A DNA stretch of 64,000 nucleotides from Gammaproteobacteria bacterium (GTDB lineage: Bacteria > Pseudomonadota > Gammaproteobacteria > Pseudomonadales > Azotimanducaceae): positions 1 to 64,000 of the forward strand of contig JAJFKA010000030.1 of assembly GCA_021773555.1 (NCBI GenBank), in the 5' to 3' direction. Under the pieces are notes generated by a model. That model saw only the letters and a list, made by a program, of their open reading frames with translations, was not told the origin of the DNA and made no database searches. A program made the translations under genes and the position numbers. This document shows, in pieces, positions 24,487-33,274 of this stretch. How positions within the stretch are numbered: position 1 is the first letter of the stretch; every line of letters begins with the position of its first letter.

Positions 24487-25269
24487 TTACTCCGCCCCCT
24501 CGAGTATCGCAACCGCACGAGTCCATCCCGCCGACGCTGACCGGATCTTGTGCGGGAAACAGGAAATCATAAAACCGTGCGCCGGCAGCACCTCCAGGTT
24601 GTGGAGTTTCTCCAGATGGCAGTATCCGATTTGCCGACCCGCCTTGTGCCCTTCCCATATCAGGCTTGAATCACCTGTTTCCAGGTACTTTTCTTTGGTA
24701 TGCACGAACGGTGCATCCCAACTCCAGCCATCGGTACCCGTTACGCGAACGCCTCGCTCCAGTAGATACAGCGTTGATTCGAGCCCCATACCACAACCGT
24801 AAGATACGTAGTCATCGTGACCATAACGTTTACCGGCGGCAGTGTTGACCACAACAATATCGAGAGGTTTCAGCTCATAGTTGATCCTTGCAAGCTCAGT
24901 TTCAACATCTTCTGCGGTGACCACGTATCCATGGGGTTTATCGCGAAAGTCGAGCTTTACGCCATCCTGGAAACACCAGTCAAGCGGGACTTCGTCGATC
25001 GTGATTGCGCGCTCACCGCCATTCATGGTCGACGCAAAATGATAGGGCGCATCCAGATGCGTACCATTGTGGGTGCTCAGTTTCACACGTTCGACGGCCC
25101 AGGCTTCGCCGTCGGGTAGCTGGTCTGCCGTCAATCCCGGAAAGGAGGCAGCCATGCCACCAATACTCTGTTCATGATTGATGTAGGTAATATCAGGCTG
25201 CATACCTGGCGGATCGGAGATCACGTCGTTCTCAAGGTAAATAGAGAGATCAATTATCTGCCGTGCCAT
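24487..25269 (-). CDS. Cyclase-family metal-dependent hydrolase
   Basis: 260 residues from ATG 25269, which has GAGGA 8 nt upstream. The signature HNGTHLDAPYHF (about 88-99) holds the metal-binding His/Asp residues of the cyclase/kynurenine-formamidase fold, and DIVVVNTAAGKRYGHDDY and GTDGWSWDAPF are the other active-site parts. Family members hydrolyse N-formylkynurenine, isatin or similar amides and lactams. The specificity here is not predictable. It is divergent from the amidohydrolase gene at 25480, and the shared 210-bp gap must hold both promoters. Confidence 0.85.
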   Translation of the reverse strand: MARQIIDLSIYLENDVISDPPGMQPDITYINHEQSIGGMAASFPGLTADQLPDGEAWAVERVKLSTHNGTHLDAPYHFASTMNGGERAITIDEVPLDWCFQDGVKLDFRDKPHGYVVTAEDVETELARINYELKPLDIVVVNTAAGKRYGHDDYVSYGCGMGLESTLYLLERGVRVTGTDGWSWDAPFVHTKEKYLETGDSSLIWEGHKAGRQIGYCHLEKLHNLEVLPAHGFMISCFPHKIRSASAGWTRAVAILEGAE

Positions 25270-25479
25270 TCGAGAGTCCTCGTTGTTCATTTCTATGTTT
25301 GCTGAAATGCCCGATAACGGGCAATTTTAAACATAGTATAACGATCGGCCGATCCTTCGACAGTCTCACGTAAACCGAACCCGGCTTTTAGGAAGGACCG
25401 GAAACGGTTGATGCTAAAAGCTAACTATGATTTATTCTCCGAAGCAATAATCTATAACACCTAATCCAGAGATCAGCAT

Positions 25480-27171
25480 ATGAACCATGAATTGATCATT
25501 TCAGGCGGTACTGTGGTCGACGGCACCGGTGCTGCACCATTCAAAGCCGACGTTGCCATTGATGGTGGCAGAATTACCCAGGTTGGGGATTTGAAAGGCG
25601 TTGCAGCAGGCAAGACCATTGACGCGGAGGGCAAGCTGATCACCCCTGGTTTCGTGGATCTGCATACTCACCTGGACGCTCAGGTTGGCTGGGATCCGGA
25701 GATGAAATCGAGTTCTTACCATGGTGTTACCACCGCGCTAATCGGCAACTGCGGTGTGACTTTCGCGCCGGTAGGCAAGGCTAATCACCGACTGCTGGCG
25801 GAATTGATGGAAGCAGTCGAGGACATCGCCGCAGACGCGATCATGGACGGCCTCCCCTGGGACTGGACAAGCTATGGTGAATACCTCGATGCAGTTCAAA
25901 TCCTGAAGCCAGCCCTGAACGTGGTCGGTCTGGCGGGCCATTCAGCGATCCGGTTCGAAGCCATGGGTGATAAATCCATGGACGAGGGCACGCAGGCAAC
26001 CGATGCGGAACTCGAACACATCTGTCGACTTGTGCGTGAATCTGTCGAACAGGGTGCGGTTGGCTTTTCAACCTCGCGTTTCCTTGGGCATCGGGTCCCG
26101 GACGGCAGACTGACACCGGGGACCTGGGCAGATGCCCGGGAAACCACGGCCATTGCGCAGGCAGTCGTTGCCGGTGGTGGTACCGGCGGCCTCTTCCAGG
26201 TGGCCCCAGACATGGCGACCAGACGGACTGTAGAACTCGCCATGTTCGAAGCCGGCGCAGAGATGGGCTGCCATGTGATGTATTCAGGCGGTGCCGGTGC
26301 AAGGGACGACGGCGGTGTGGCTTTTACAACGGAGTTTTTGGCCAAAAACAATGAAGGTGGAAAACGCATGACCGGTATCTGCCATACCCGCCCCAGTGGT
26401 GCCATGTTTGGTCTTGCCCAGGCGATTCCGTTTCGCAATACACCCTGGAAGGAATTAATGTTGCTCCCGACCATTGAAGATCGAGTTGCAGCACTCAAAG
26501 ATCCCGCGACTCGCGAACGTCTGGTTAATCGCTCCAAAGAGACCGGCTTTACGGCGAAGCCCGAATTGCTCCATCCCATGGGTACCGACCTCGTGCCTGA
26601 TTACGATCTGGCCAGAGAAAATTCCCTGGCACAGATAGCGGAGCGTGACGGCAGGGATCCCGTGGACGTATATGTTGACCGACTGATCGCGTCTGAAGGT
26701 AGGGAGTTGTGGAACTTCTGGGCATTTGGTGGTGCCCTGGAGAATCAGTGGGCCTATATGCAGATGGAGCATTGTGTACCCATGCTGGCGGACGCCGGTG
26801 CCCACGTCGGCATATTTACAGACACCGATTCGCCAACATTTCTGCTGAGTGAACTGACACGGCGCCGAGGCGTTTATTCCATTCAGGAGGCCATCCACCG
26901 GATTACGCAAAAATCTGCTGACGTACTCGGCCTGCGCGATCGCGGCTCCGTCCGCGAAGGCTGGATAGCTGATCTGAATGTCATCGACTACGACAATCTT
27001 GAAACCCGTCATCCTTACTATGTTAACGATTTCCCGCACAATGGTGGTCGCTACATTGTTCAGAGCAGCGGTTACATCGCCACACTCGTGGCCGGCCAGG
27101 TGATCGTCGAAAACGGAAAGCACACGGGAAATAGACCGGGAGAAGTCATTCGAGAATTCTCCCGCGGGTAA
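25480..27171 (+). CDS. N-acyl-D-amino-acid deacylase-like amidohydrolase
   Basis: 563 residues of the amidohydrolase superfamily, D-aminoacylase branch. The N-terminal beta-sandwich (MNHELIISGGTVVDGTGAAP) leads to the metal-binding HxH in GFVDLHTHLDAQ (about 58-69). Then come GNCGVTFAPV, which holds the Cys typical of D-aminoacylases, GLAGHSAIRFEAMG, and the C-terminal GYIATLVAGQVIVENG segment. Enzymes of this branch remove acyl groups from D-amino acids or open cyclic ureides. A short AGAGATC lies before the ATG. The enzyme probably works in the same pathway as the neighbouring cyclase and TPP enzymes. Confidence 0.85.
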   Translation: MNHELIISGGTVVDGTGAAPFKADVAIDGGRITQVGDLKGVAAGKTIDAEGKLITPGFVDLHTHLDAQVGWDPEMKSSSYHGVTTALIGNCGVTFAPVGKANHRLLAELMEAVEDIAADAIMDGLPWDWTSYGEYLDAVQILKPALNVVGLAGHSAIRFEAMGDKSMDEGTQATDAELEHICRLVRESVEQGAVGFSTSRFLGHRVPDGRLTPGTWADARETTAIAQAVVAGGGTGGLFQVAPDMATRRTVELAMFEAGAEMGCHVMYSGGAGARDDGGVAFTTEFLAKNNEGGKRMTGICHTRPSGAMFGLAQAIPFRNTPWKELMLLPTIEDRVAALKDPATRERLVNRSKETGFTAKPELLHPMGTDLVPDYDLARENSLAQIAERDGRDPVDVYVDRLIASEGRELWNFWAFGGALENQWAYMQMEHCVPMLADAGAHVGIFTDTDSPTFLLSELTRRRGVYSIQEAIHRITQKSADVLGLRDRGSVREGWIADLNVIDYDNLETRHPYYVNDFPHNGGRYIVQSSGYIATLVAGQVIVENGKHTGNRPGEVIREFSRG

Positions 27172-27253
27172 ACAAAACTTGCTGACTCCGGGGATGAATG
27201 CTGGTGCTCATCCCAGGCAGCTCGCACCAGAGACGCTCTGATTAAGTTCCGGG

Positions 27254-28888
27254 CTAGTACTTTGACTTTCGCGGCTCCATGTCGGAATGCACGTCAATCA
27301 ATACGGTCTGGCCTTCGGCGTTAATTCTCTGTGCTTCTTTCAACGCAGGCCCAAGCTCAGTAACCTTCTTGACCGTAATACCAACAGCGCCCAGACCCTC
27401 GGCAATCTTGGCGTAATCTCCCTGCATGTGTGACACCCCGAACTTTTCTCTGGCTGTTGGAAAGCCTCCGGGGTAGGTCGCCATACCGCCGTTATTCAAT
27501 AGTACTGTGGTAATGGCAAACCCGCTTCGCGACGCCGTTTCAAGATCAAGGCCGGACATGCCAAAGGCACCGTCACCCATAAGGTTAAGGCAGAACTTGT
27601 CAGGGTTGGCCATCTTGGCACCAATCATCAAGGGAATGCCAAATCCGAGGTGGGTAGTCTTGCCCCAGCCAACATAGCTATGGGGCGTCGTTGCTGTATA
27701 GAACGGCACAATCGAATCCCGGGGAGCACCGGCGTCGTGAGTTACGATGCTGTTCTCCCGGTCCAGGTTCTGATCAATCTCATGGATGACGCGGTAGGTA
27801 TTGATCGGCTCCGCATCGGAATGTAAAAGCAGATTCCATTCCTGATACCACGCTTCCTTGACTGACGCGATCATCGCCGCAGTTTTATCTGCATCGCCAA
27901 TGGCCGGGTCGCCAGACTTGATTTCATCAATCAGCGCCCGAATTGTCAGTCTGGTATCACCCAGCAAGGCAATATCGACTGACTCATCCTTGTTGAACTC
28001 AGCCGGATTGTCAGTGTTCTGAATAAGCACCTTATTGTTCGCGCGAATCGGTTGCCCATAAAAGGTGCGGGTCAGACTCGAACCCAGCGCCATAATCGCA
28101 TCACACTCACTTAACCACCTGCCCGCGGCCATTGTGGTCAGTCCGCTGCCTGCACCCAGGCACAACGGATGTCGCTCATCCATCGCGGATTTCCCTGGCA
28201 TCGTGCAGAACACCGGAATGCCGGTCAGTTCCGCCAGCTCCTGCAAATCTTCAGTTGCACCCGCCATCAGCACACCCTGCCCTGCCCACAGGATGGGATT
28301 GGCCGCCTCACGCAGTGCTTTTACCGCGGCTTTAATATCACCCGGTGTGGGCACAGAGGTTGTTATCGCCGGGGATGAATAGTTTTGCGCCTGCTCAGGC
28401 ACATCCTGCATGCAGACATCCATCGTCAGCTCAAGCACAACCGGGCCTCCGGGGCCATTACGCAGCGCACTAAAAGCCCGGCGCATGGCCGGTGCGATAT
28501 CCCCCGGTCGATACACCGCCTCCACTTGTTTGGTGATACCACCGTAATTTTGTACCGCCGAGAAATTAGGTTTTACCGCAAGCTGATTTAACAGAACACC
28601 ACCGGGAAGCACGAGAATGGGAACATTATCCGCGTAGGCCTGGGCGATCCCGCCCATGGCATTTTCCGCACCCGCCTGGGATTGAATCGTGGCCACACCG
28701 AACTTTTTTCTGTCGCTGGTTCGACTGATGCCATCTGCCGCCATGATGGCGCCACGTTCGTGACGAAATGCCACGGGCCGAATCCCTTCCTGGGCGCAGG
28801 TTTCAATGATGGGATTGCTGGGGTAACAGGTAATCAGCTCAACTCCTTCTGCCTTCAGGATTTTCGCCACATATTCATTGCCGTTCAT
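27254..28888 (-). CDS. Thiamine-diphosphate-dependent enzyme, acetolactate-synthase-like
   Basis: A 544-residue protein with the three TPP-enzyme domains. The N-terminal PYR domain has YVAKILKAEGVELITCYPSN and the catalytic Glu in the AFRHERGAIMAADG loop. The central domain follows (AVKALREAANPILWAGQGVL). The C-terminal PP domain has the cofactor motif MGDGAFGMSGLDLETA ending in LLNNGG. Such enzymes decarboxylate 2-oxo acids or join them to a second carbonyl; the substrate is unknown. It is not part of an ilvBN pair, as no regulatory subunit gene is nearby, so biosynthesis of branched amino acids is unlikely. Confidence 0.85.
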   Translation of the reverse strand: MNGNEYVAKILKAEGVELITCYPSNPIIETCAQEGIRPVAFRHERGAIMAADGISRTSDRKKFGVATIQSQAGAENAMGGIAQAYADNVPILVLPGGVLLNQLAVKPNFSAVQNYGGITKQVEAVYRPGDIAPAMRRAFSALRNGPGGPVVLELTMDVCMQDVPEQAQNYSSPAITTSVPTPGDIKAAVKALREAANPILWAGQGVLMAGATEDLQELAELTGIPVFCTMPGKSAMDERHPLCLGAGSGLTTMAAGRWLSECDAIMALGSSLTRTFYGQPIRANNKVLIQNTDNPAEFNKDESVDIALLGDTRLTIRALIDEIKSGDPAIGDADKTAAMIASVKEAWYQEWNLLLHSDAEPINTYRVIHEIDQNLDRENSIVTHDAGAPRDSIVPFYTATTPHSYVGWGKTTHLGFGIPLMIGAKMANPDKFCLNLMGDGAFGMSGLDLETASRSGFAITTVLLNNGGMATYPGGFPTAREKFGVSHMQGDYAKIAEGLGAVGITVKKVTELGPALKEAQRINAEGQTVLIDVHSDMEPRKSKY

Positions 28889-29011
28889 GCTGATTCCTTT
28901 CTCTGTATCTGCGAATTTTTAAGGGTGCGATTCTAAACATGAAAGTACCCTACAGCACAACACGGTTACGCTCTTCTCAAACTCCGCTGGAAAATTTTCC
29001 TCTGCAGCAAT

Positions 29012-30040
29012 TTAAATCACGTGAATCGCTGGCAGCACTTCCTGCTCAAACAACTTATCACCCAGAGCCAGATGCAACATATCGACACCTGCTGATTTCA
29101 GCCGTTCAACCTGCCTGATGATGGTATCGGGCGAACCGATCAATCCGGTCGAAAAACCCTCATTGGTATCCAGCATGCTGAGCTTGTCGGCATTAGCCCA
29201 CATCCCCTCAGCGCCCTTGACACGTTCCTGTCTTTTCGCCAGCACCACAGGGTCGATGTTATCGAGCATGGATTGGATTACACCTTCTGCCTCGGCATCG
29301 TTTTTGCGGCACACCGGAATAGCGTACACCGCGAATTTCGGAGCGCTGCCTTCTTCTTCTGCAATCACTCGAACCCGCTGGATGATGGCCTGAATCTTTT
29401 CCAGTGAACCACCATTTAAAAACATCCAGTCTGACTTGCGGCAGGCCATGCGGATAGCCGCTTCTGACTGACCGCCCTGATAAACTTCCAACCCACCGGT
29501 GGGCCTCGGTTCCATCACCAGATCCCTTACTTCATAGTATTTTCCGGTATAGCTGAATACCTTTTGTTGCCACGCGCCCCGTAACACATCAATAAATTCG
29601 GCCGACCGCAGGTAACGTTCATCATGAGTCAGCGGATCGATTCCATACATGGAAAATTCTTCCATGTTCCAGCCGCTGGTCACATTGATACTCCAGCGCC
29701 CCTTTGTAAGGTTGTCTACCGTGGCGCCCCATTTGGCGATCACACTGGGGTGAAAAAAACCGGGATGGATAGCCGTCACCAATTGAATCGATGCGCTGTG
29801 TGCGGCAATTAAACTTGTCATCGCCAGGCAGTCCAGAGACGAACCCTCTATTTCGTTTGCATTCCCCCACCAGCGTTGCGCGATCAGCAGGTGCGAGACA
29901 GCCAGTGCTTCCAGTTTTGATACATAGGAAATCACCAACTCATTTAATGCGTCGCCGGTAGGCATCGCTCGAACCGAATTAGATTTCCTGACAACTTTGC
30001 TGCCAGAGAAGGTCGTTGGTGCCCAGGTACAGGTTTGCAT
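29012..30040 (-). CDS. LLM-class flavin-dependent monooxygenase
   Basis: A 342-residue protein of the luciferase-like (LLM) family close to SsuD-type alkanesulfonate monooxygenases. Recognisable parts are SHLLIAQRWWGNANEI, IQLVTAIHPGFFHPSVIAK, the TKGRWSINVTSGWNMEEFSM stretch typical of FMNH2-dependent monooxygenases, and GLEVYQGGQSEAAIRMA. It needs reduced flavin from a separate reductase, not found next to it. It runs in the same direction as the amidohydrolase at 30116 and the TPP enzyme at 27254, so the three may be one transcription unit. Confidence 0.85.
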   Translation of the reverse strand: MQTCTWAPTTFSGSKVVRKSNSVRAMPTGDALNELVISYVSKLEALAVSHLLIAQRWWGNANEIEGSSLDCLAMTSLIAAHSASIQLVTAIHPGFFHPSVIAKWGATVDNLTKGRWSINVTSGWNMEEFSMYGIDPLTHDERYLRSAEFIDVLRGAWQQKVFSYTGKYYEVRDLVMEPRPTGGLEVYQGGQSEAAIRMACRKSDWMFLNGGSLEKIQAIIQRVRVIAEEEGSAPKFAVYAIPVCRKNDAEAEGVIQSMLDNIDPVVLAKRQERVKGAEGMWANADKLSMLDTNEGFSTGLIGSPDTIIRQVERLKSAGVDMLHLALGDKLFEQEVLPAIHVI

Positions 30041-30115
30041 AGGAATTTTACAAATTGCCAGATGACGACAGTCTACCTACCCGGGCTCTGCTGATACAGA
30101 CCATCTGATTGGGAA

Positions 30116-31267
30116 TCAATCAGGGTACAGATCCAGAAAGTTCCGGTGAAAAAAAAGCTCCTGATCGCGCCCGGCTAAAGCCTCGGTCGATTTTGTGAAT
30201 CGCCCCAGGGGGTCCCTGCCACCCTCGGCGTGCGGGTAGTCGGATGAGAACATGTAGAGCTCCGGATAACTTTCGCCGACAATTGCTGCGACATCTTCAA
30301 ATGGATAAGGCGTAAAGCGCAGCTGCGCTCGGATTTGTTCCGATGGCTTTCTTTGCATGCGGGCAAGTTGCGGTTCCGACTTCGCCCATATTTCAGCCGC
30401 GAAATCCAGTCTTCTGATCATATCGGGAACCCATCCGGCGCCGATCTCGATAACGCCACCCTTGAGGGCTGGAAATTGCTCCAGCACACCATCCAGAATG
30501 AGGGTTGAGATGAATCTCGCCGATGCATGATGAATCACGGTGAGATCTTTCGAACCGATGACTTCAGCACCACCTCTCGCGGTCACATGATCATCCCGAC
30601 CATCGTTCATCCACTCATCATCGATTGCCAGCGAGGCACTGCCAACATGCAGGATGAAGGGCACACCCGCTTCCTGAAGCAGCGTCCAGATGGGATCATG
30701 CAGTGGGTGGCCCGGGGAGCGTCGCCCGGGGGAGTCAGCACCGATCCAGATCGCGCCCAGCCCGGCCGAGAGACAATCCCTGATCTCATCCATCGCTCGA
30801 CCGGGATCGTCCAGGGGCACCATACCAACTCCGATCAACCGATCATCTCCACCCACAAAATCAGCCATTGCCCGGTTCTGTGCCTGCGCTGCGCCATAGC
30901 GTATATCCAGATCCGGATCGGCAAAAATCAATCGCGCACACAATGAAGAGAAAATAACCTGACGGCGAAAACCCAGCATATCAAGCGCAATCGAGCGTTC
31001 ATCAGCATTGAAGGAACCCAGTGCATCATGCCACTTCGGCCCTCGTGTCAGGTTGTCTCCCAGGGCCAGTAACTTAGCCAGGTTTTCCGGCGAATGCGCC
31101 TGCCTGCCCCGGTTCTCACCCGGATCGAATAAACCAGTCGTGGTTGCACCGATGGCCGGCAGCCGGTCGCGAATCTCCGGGTCGGCAAAATCCGTTAAGT
31201 AGTTCGGCAGCTCCATCAGGTGGCTGTCCGCATCGTACACAACCCTTTCTCCCACGTAGGCCATCAT
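30116..31267 (-). CDS. ACMSD-like amidohydrolase (amidohydrolase 2 family)
   Basis: 383 residues. VVYDADSHLMELPNYL at the N-terminus carries the first metal ligands of the amidohydrolase-2/ACMSD family. FILHVGSASLAI, LTVIHHASARFISTLILDGV and the late FSSDYPHAEGG supply the later His and Asp residues. Relatives decarboxylate or hydrate aromatic-derived acids. ATG 31264 is an equally likely start (MAYVGERVV). The gene is divergent from the SDR pair at 31376. Confidence 0.84.
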   Translation of the reverse strand: MMAYVGERVVYDADSHLMELPNYLTDFADPEIRDRLPAIGATTTGLFDPGENRGRQAHSPENLAKLLALGDNLTRGPKWHDALGSFNADERSIALDMLGFRRQVIFSSLCARLIFADPDLDIRYGAAQAQNRAMADFVGGDDRLIGVGMVPLDDPGRAMDEIRDCLSAGLGAIWIGADSPGRRSPGHPLHDPIWTLLQEAGVPFILHVGSASLAIDDEWMNDGRDDHVTARGGAEVIGSKDLTVIHHASARFISTLILDGVLEQFPALKGGVIEIGAGWVPDMIRRLDFAAEIWAKSEPQLARMQRKPSEQIRAQLRFTPYPFEDVAAIVGESYPELYMFSSDYPHAEGGRDPLGRFTKSTEALAGRDQELFFHRNFLDLYPD

Positions 31268-31375
31268 CCGACTCCCTTGATCTGCAGTTCCTGATCTCGC
31301 GCTTTTTTGACCGCGATCACTTGCATTTAATTCACTGGAAAGCGTAGTTTAGTCCGACAACAGCAGGAGAAGACA

Positions 31376-32212
31376 GTGTTAGAAAAACTTCAACTTGATG
31401 GTCGTGCCATCGTGGTGACCGGCGCGGGCCGCGGCCTCGGAAAAGCCATGGCGAAAGCGCTCGCGGCAGCAGGCGCGAAAGTGATCTGCTCAGCGCGAAC
31501 CCAGGCGCAAATTGACCAGACCGTTCAGGAAATTCTTGATAAAGGCGGAACTGCGCTCGCGCACCAGTGCGATGTCACGGACTCAACTGCTGTGGATCTG
31601 GCGGTGGATCGCTGCGTCGATGAATTTGGGAAGATCGATGTGATGCTCGCCAATGCGGGCGGCGGCGGAATTCAGGGCAACTGGGAATTCTGGGAATACC
31701 CGGATGAGGCGTTCGAGAGTGTGCTCGCCACCAATCTCAAGAGCAATTTTTATTGCTCCAGAGCGGCGGCCAAACATATGGTCCACCGCGGTCAGGGTGG
31801 CGTGATTATCCACACGGCATCGGGAACCGCGCTGCGAGGTAACAAGTCCTTTGCTTATCCGACCGCCAAGGGCGGGCAGATATCGCTGACAAAAAGTACC
31901 GCCACTATGCTCGCGCCACACAACATACGCGTTAACACCATCATCCCTGGATTTGTCGCCCAGGGCCCGTCGCAATCTGATAAGGAAACAGCGATCCGGC
32001 ATCAACGGGGGATCCGCATTCCGGTTCGCAGACTAGGCGAATGGTGGGAATTAGGACCACTCGCCGTTTTCCTGGCGTCCGATGCATCCGCGTACATCAC
32101 CGGGCAGGCATTCATAATCGACGGGGGTGGGCTGGCCGGTGGACTCGGTCCCGTGGATTTTATCCCTCACTTTGCCCCGGAGCATCAGGCAACTACAGAA
32201 AGCGGCGAATAA
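31376..32212 (+). CDS. Short-chain dehydrogenase/reductase
   Basis: A 278-residue classical SDR. TGAGRGLGKAMAKAL (about 16-30) binds NAD(P), and CDVT, LANAGGGG, IIHTASGTA (catalytic Ser) and YPTAKGG (Tyr-x-x-x-Lys) complete the catalytic set. The typical ending FIIDGGGLAGGLG is present. It oxidises or reduces a hydroxyl/carbonyl substrate. The start is GTG at 31376 with AGGAGA about 7 nt upstream. Nine bases separate its stop from the second SDR, so the two are co-transcribed. Confidence 0.88.
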   Translation: MLEKLQLDGRAIVVTGAGRGLGKAMAKALAAAGAKVICSARTQAQIDQTVQEILDKGGTALAHQCDVTDSTAVDLAVDRCVDEFGKIDVMLANAGGGGIQGNWEFWEYPDEAFESVLATNLKSNFYCSRAAAKHMVHRGQGGVIIHTASGTALRGNKSFAYPTAKGGQISLTKSTATMLAPHNIRVNTIIPGFVAQGPSQSDKETAIRHQRGIRIPVRRLGEWWELGPLAVFLASDASAYITGQAFIIDGGGLAGGLGPVDFIPHFAPEHQATTESGE

Positions 32213-32221
32213 GGAAGCGAC

Positions 32222-32902
32222 ATGGAACACTTTGATCTGAGCAATAAAAAGGCCGTTGTATTCGGCGCTAACAGTCCCGCTGGTAACGCCATCGCTGAGA
32301 CCTACGAGCAGGCAGACGCCAGGGTTATTCGATTGAACCAGTGCCACGCAACCGAGGTCGCAGATAAAATCATTGCTGCAGCAGATGACCTTGGCGGCAT
32401 TGACCTTCTCGTTTGTGCGACCGATCAATTTCTCGCAAAACCGATTTCGGAAACGTCCATGGATGATCTTGCCAGTACGATGATGGTAAATTTCGCCGCA
32501 CCATTTATGGCTTGTCAGGCGGCATTGTCCTATCTGAAACAAGCTGAGGCAGCGCGCATCGTTATGCTGACCTCGGTGCTCGGCGAGCGGGGACTACCAA
32601 ACACCAGCGTTTACAGCGCCGCCCACGGGGCCGTCTTTAATTTCATTCGCGCCCTTGCCCAGGAAGTCGCGGCGGACGGCATCACGGTCAACGGTATAGA
32701 ACTCGGCTGGATGGACTGGATGACGGATCGAATCAATCCAACGGATGAAAACGCCGCGCGCGCAGTCCGGTTTACCATTTCCAAACGTGCCGGTACGACT
32801 GAAGATGTTGGCGCACTGGCATTGTGGCTGGCCGGATCAGGCGCAAGTTTTGTGACCGGACAGATATTTCCTCTGGATGGCGGGCTGACGCAACATCTCT
32901 AG
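32222..32902 (+). CDS. Atypical short-chain dehydrogenase with altered active site
   Basis: A 226-residue SDR-fold protein co-transcribed with the SDR before it (GGAAG just upstream). The nucleotide loop is unusual (FGANSPAGNAIAE in place of TGxxxGIG). The active-site motif reads VYSAAHGAV, so the invariant Lys of YxxxK is His. Ser in LTSVLGERG is kept, and the C-terminal FPLDGGLTQHL is normal. The pattern suggests a low-activity or non-catalytic partner of the first SDR, or an enzyme with a shifted mechanism. Its TAG stop (32900-32902) includes the first base of MITE copy A. Confidence 0.78.
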   Translation: MEHFDLSNKKAVVFGANSPAGNAIAETYEQADARVIRLNQCHATEVADKIIAAADDLGGIDLLVCATDQFLAKPISETSMDDLASTMMVNFAAPFMACQAALSYLKQAEAARIVMLTSVLGERGLPNTSVYSAAHGAVFNFIRALAQEVAADGITVNGIELGWMDWMTDRINPTDENAARAVRFTISKRAGTTEDVGALALWLAGSGASFVTGQIFPLDGGLTQHL

Positions 32903-33144
32903 CCCGCACTATTCACGAAGGCGACACAGCACAATCGTTAGGTTGTCATATTTCAATAGGTTAGGTAAAAATGGAGGTCAATTCGTGAAACACAGCCAGT
33001 GTCTGAATGGTTTTCTGACAATTCTGCCTTCGAATCTTGAACAAAATCGCTCAAGACATAGCTACGGCTATGCCTTTCACGATGTTTGTCCAACCTTCTT
33101 CGCCATAATTGCCATAATCCATTCCCTTCATGAATAGTGCAGGC
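32902..33144 (+). mobile_element. MITE-like element, copy A
   Basis: A 243-bp non-coding element. It begins GCCCGCACTATTCACGAAGG, and the reverse complement of its end is GCCTGCACTATTCATGAAGG, giving 20-bp imperfect terminal inverted repeats. TA flanks both ends (32900-32901 and 33145-33146), the expected target duplication of IS630/Tc1-mariner-type transposition. Inside is a hairpin with arms AAGACATAGC and GCTATGCCTT, and a frame of about 60 codons that is probably not a gene. Copy B (49705-49949) is about 90% identical and inverted. No transposase is encoded; movement would need one in trans. Confidence 0.85.
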
Positions 33145-33274
33145 TAGATCGGATTTTACTTTTTGTTGAGAAAATCCCACAGGCAGCACGAACCCGGCAA
33201 TCCAGACCATGGATTTGGGCCGCGACAAAAAAGTAGTTATCCTCAAGTCATCTGAAATGCAGGGAGTAAAGCGA

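Noticed and set aside
24156-24658. Two minus-strand frames after the RAYT gene
   Set aside because: They overlap the cyclase gene in other frames and lack any motif.
25841-27123. Long minus-strand frames across the amidohydrolase gene
   Set aside because: The plus strand carries the complete amidohydrolase with metal motifs; the antisense frames are shadows.
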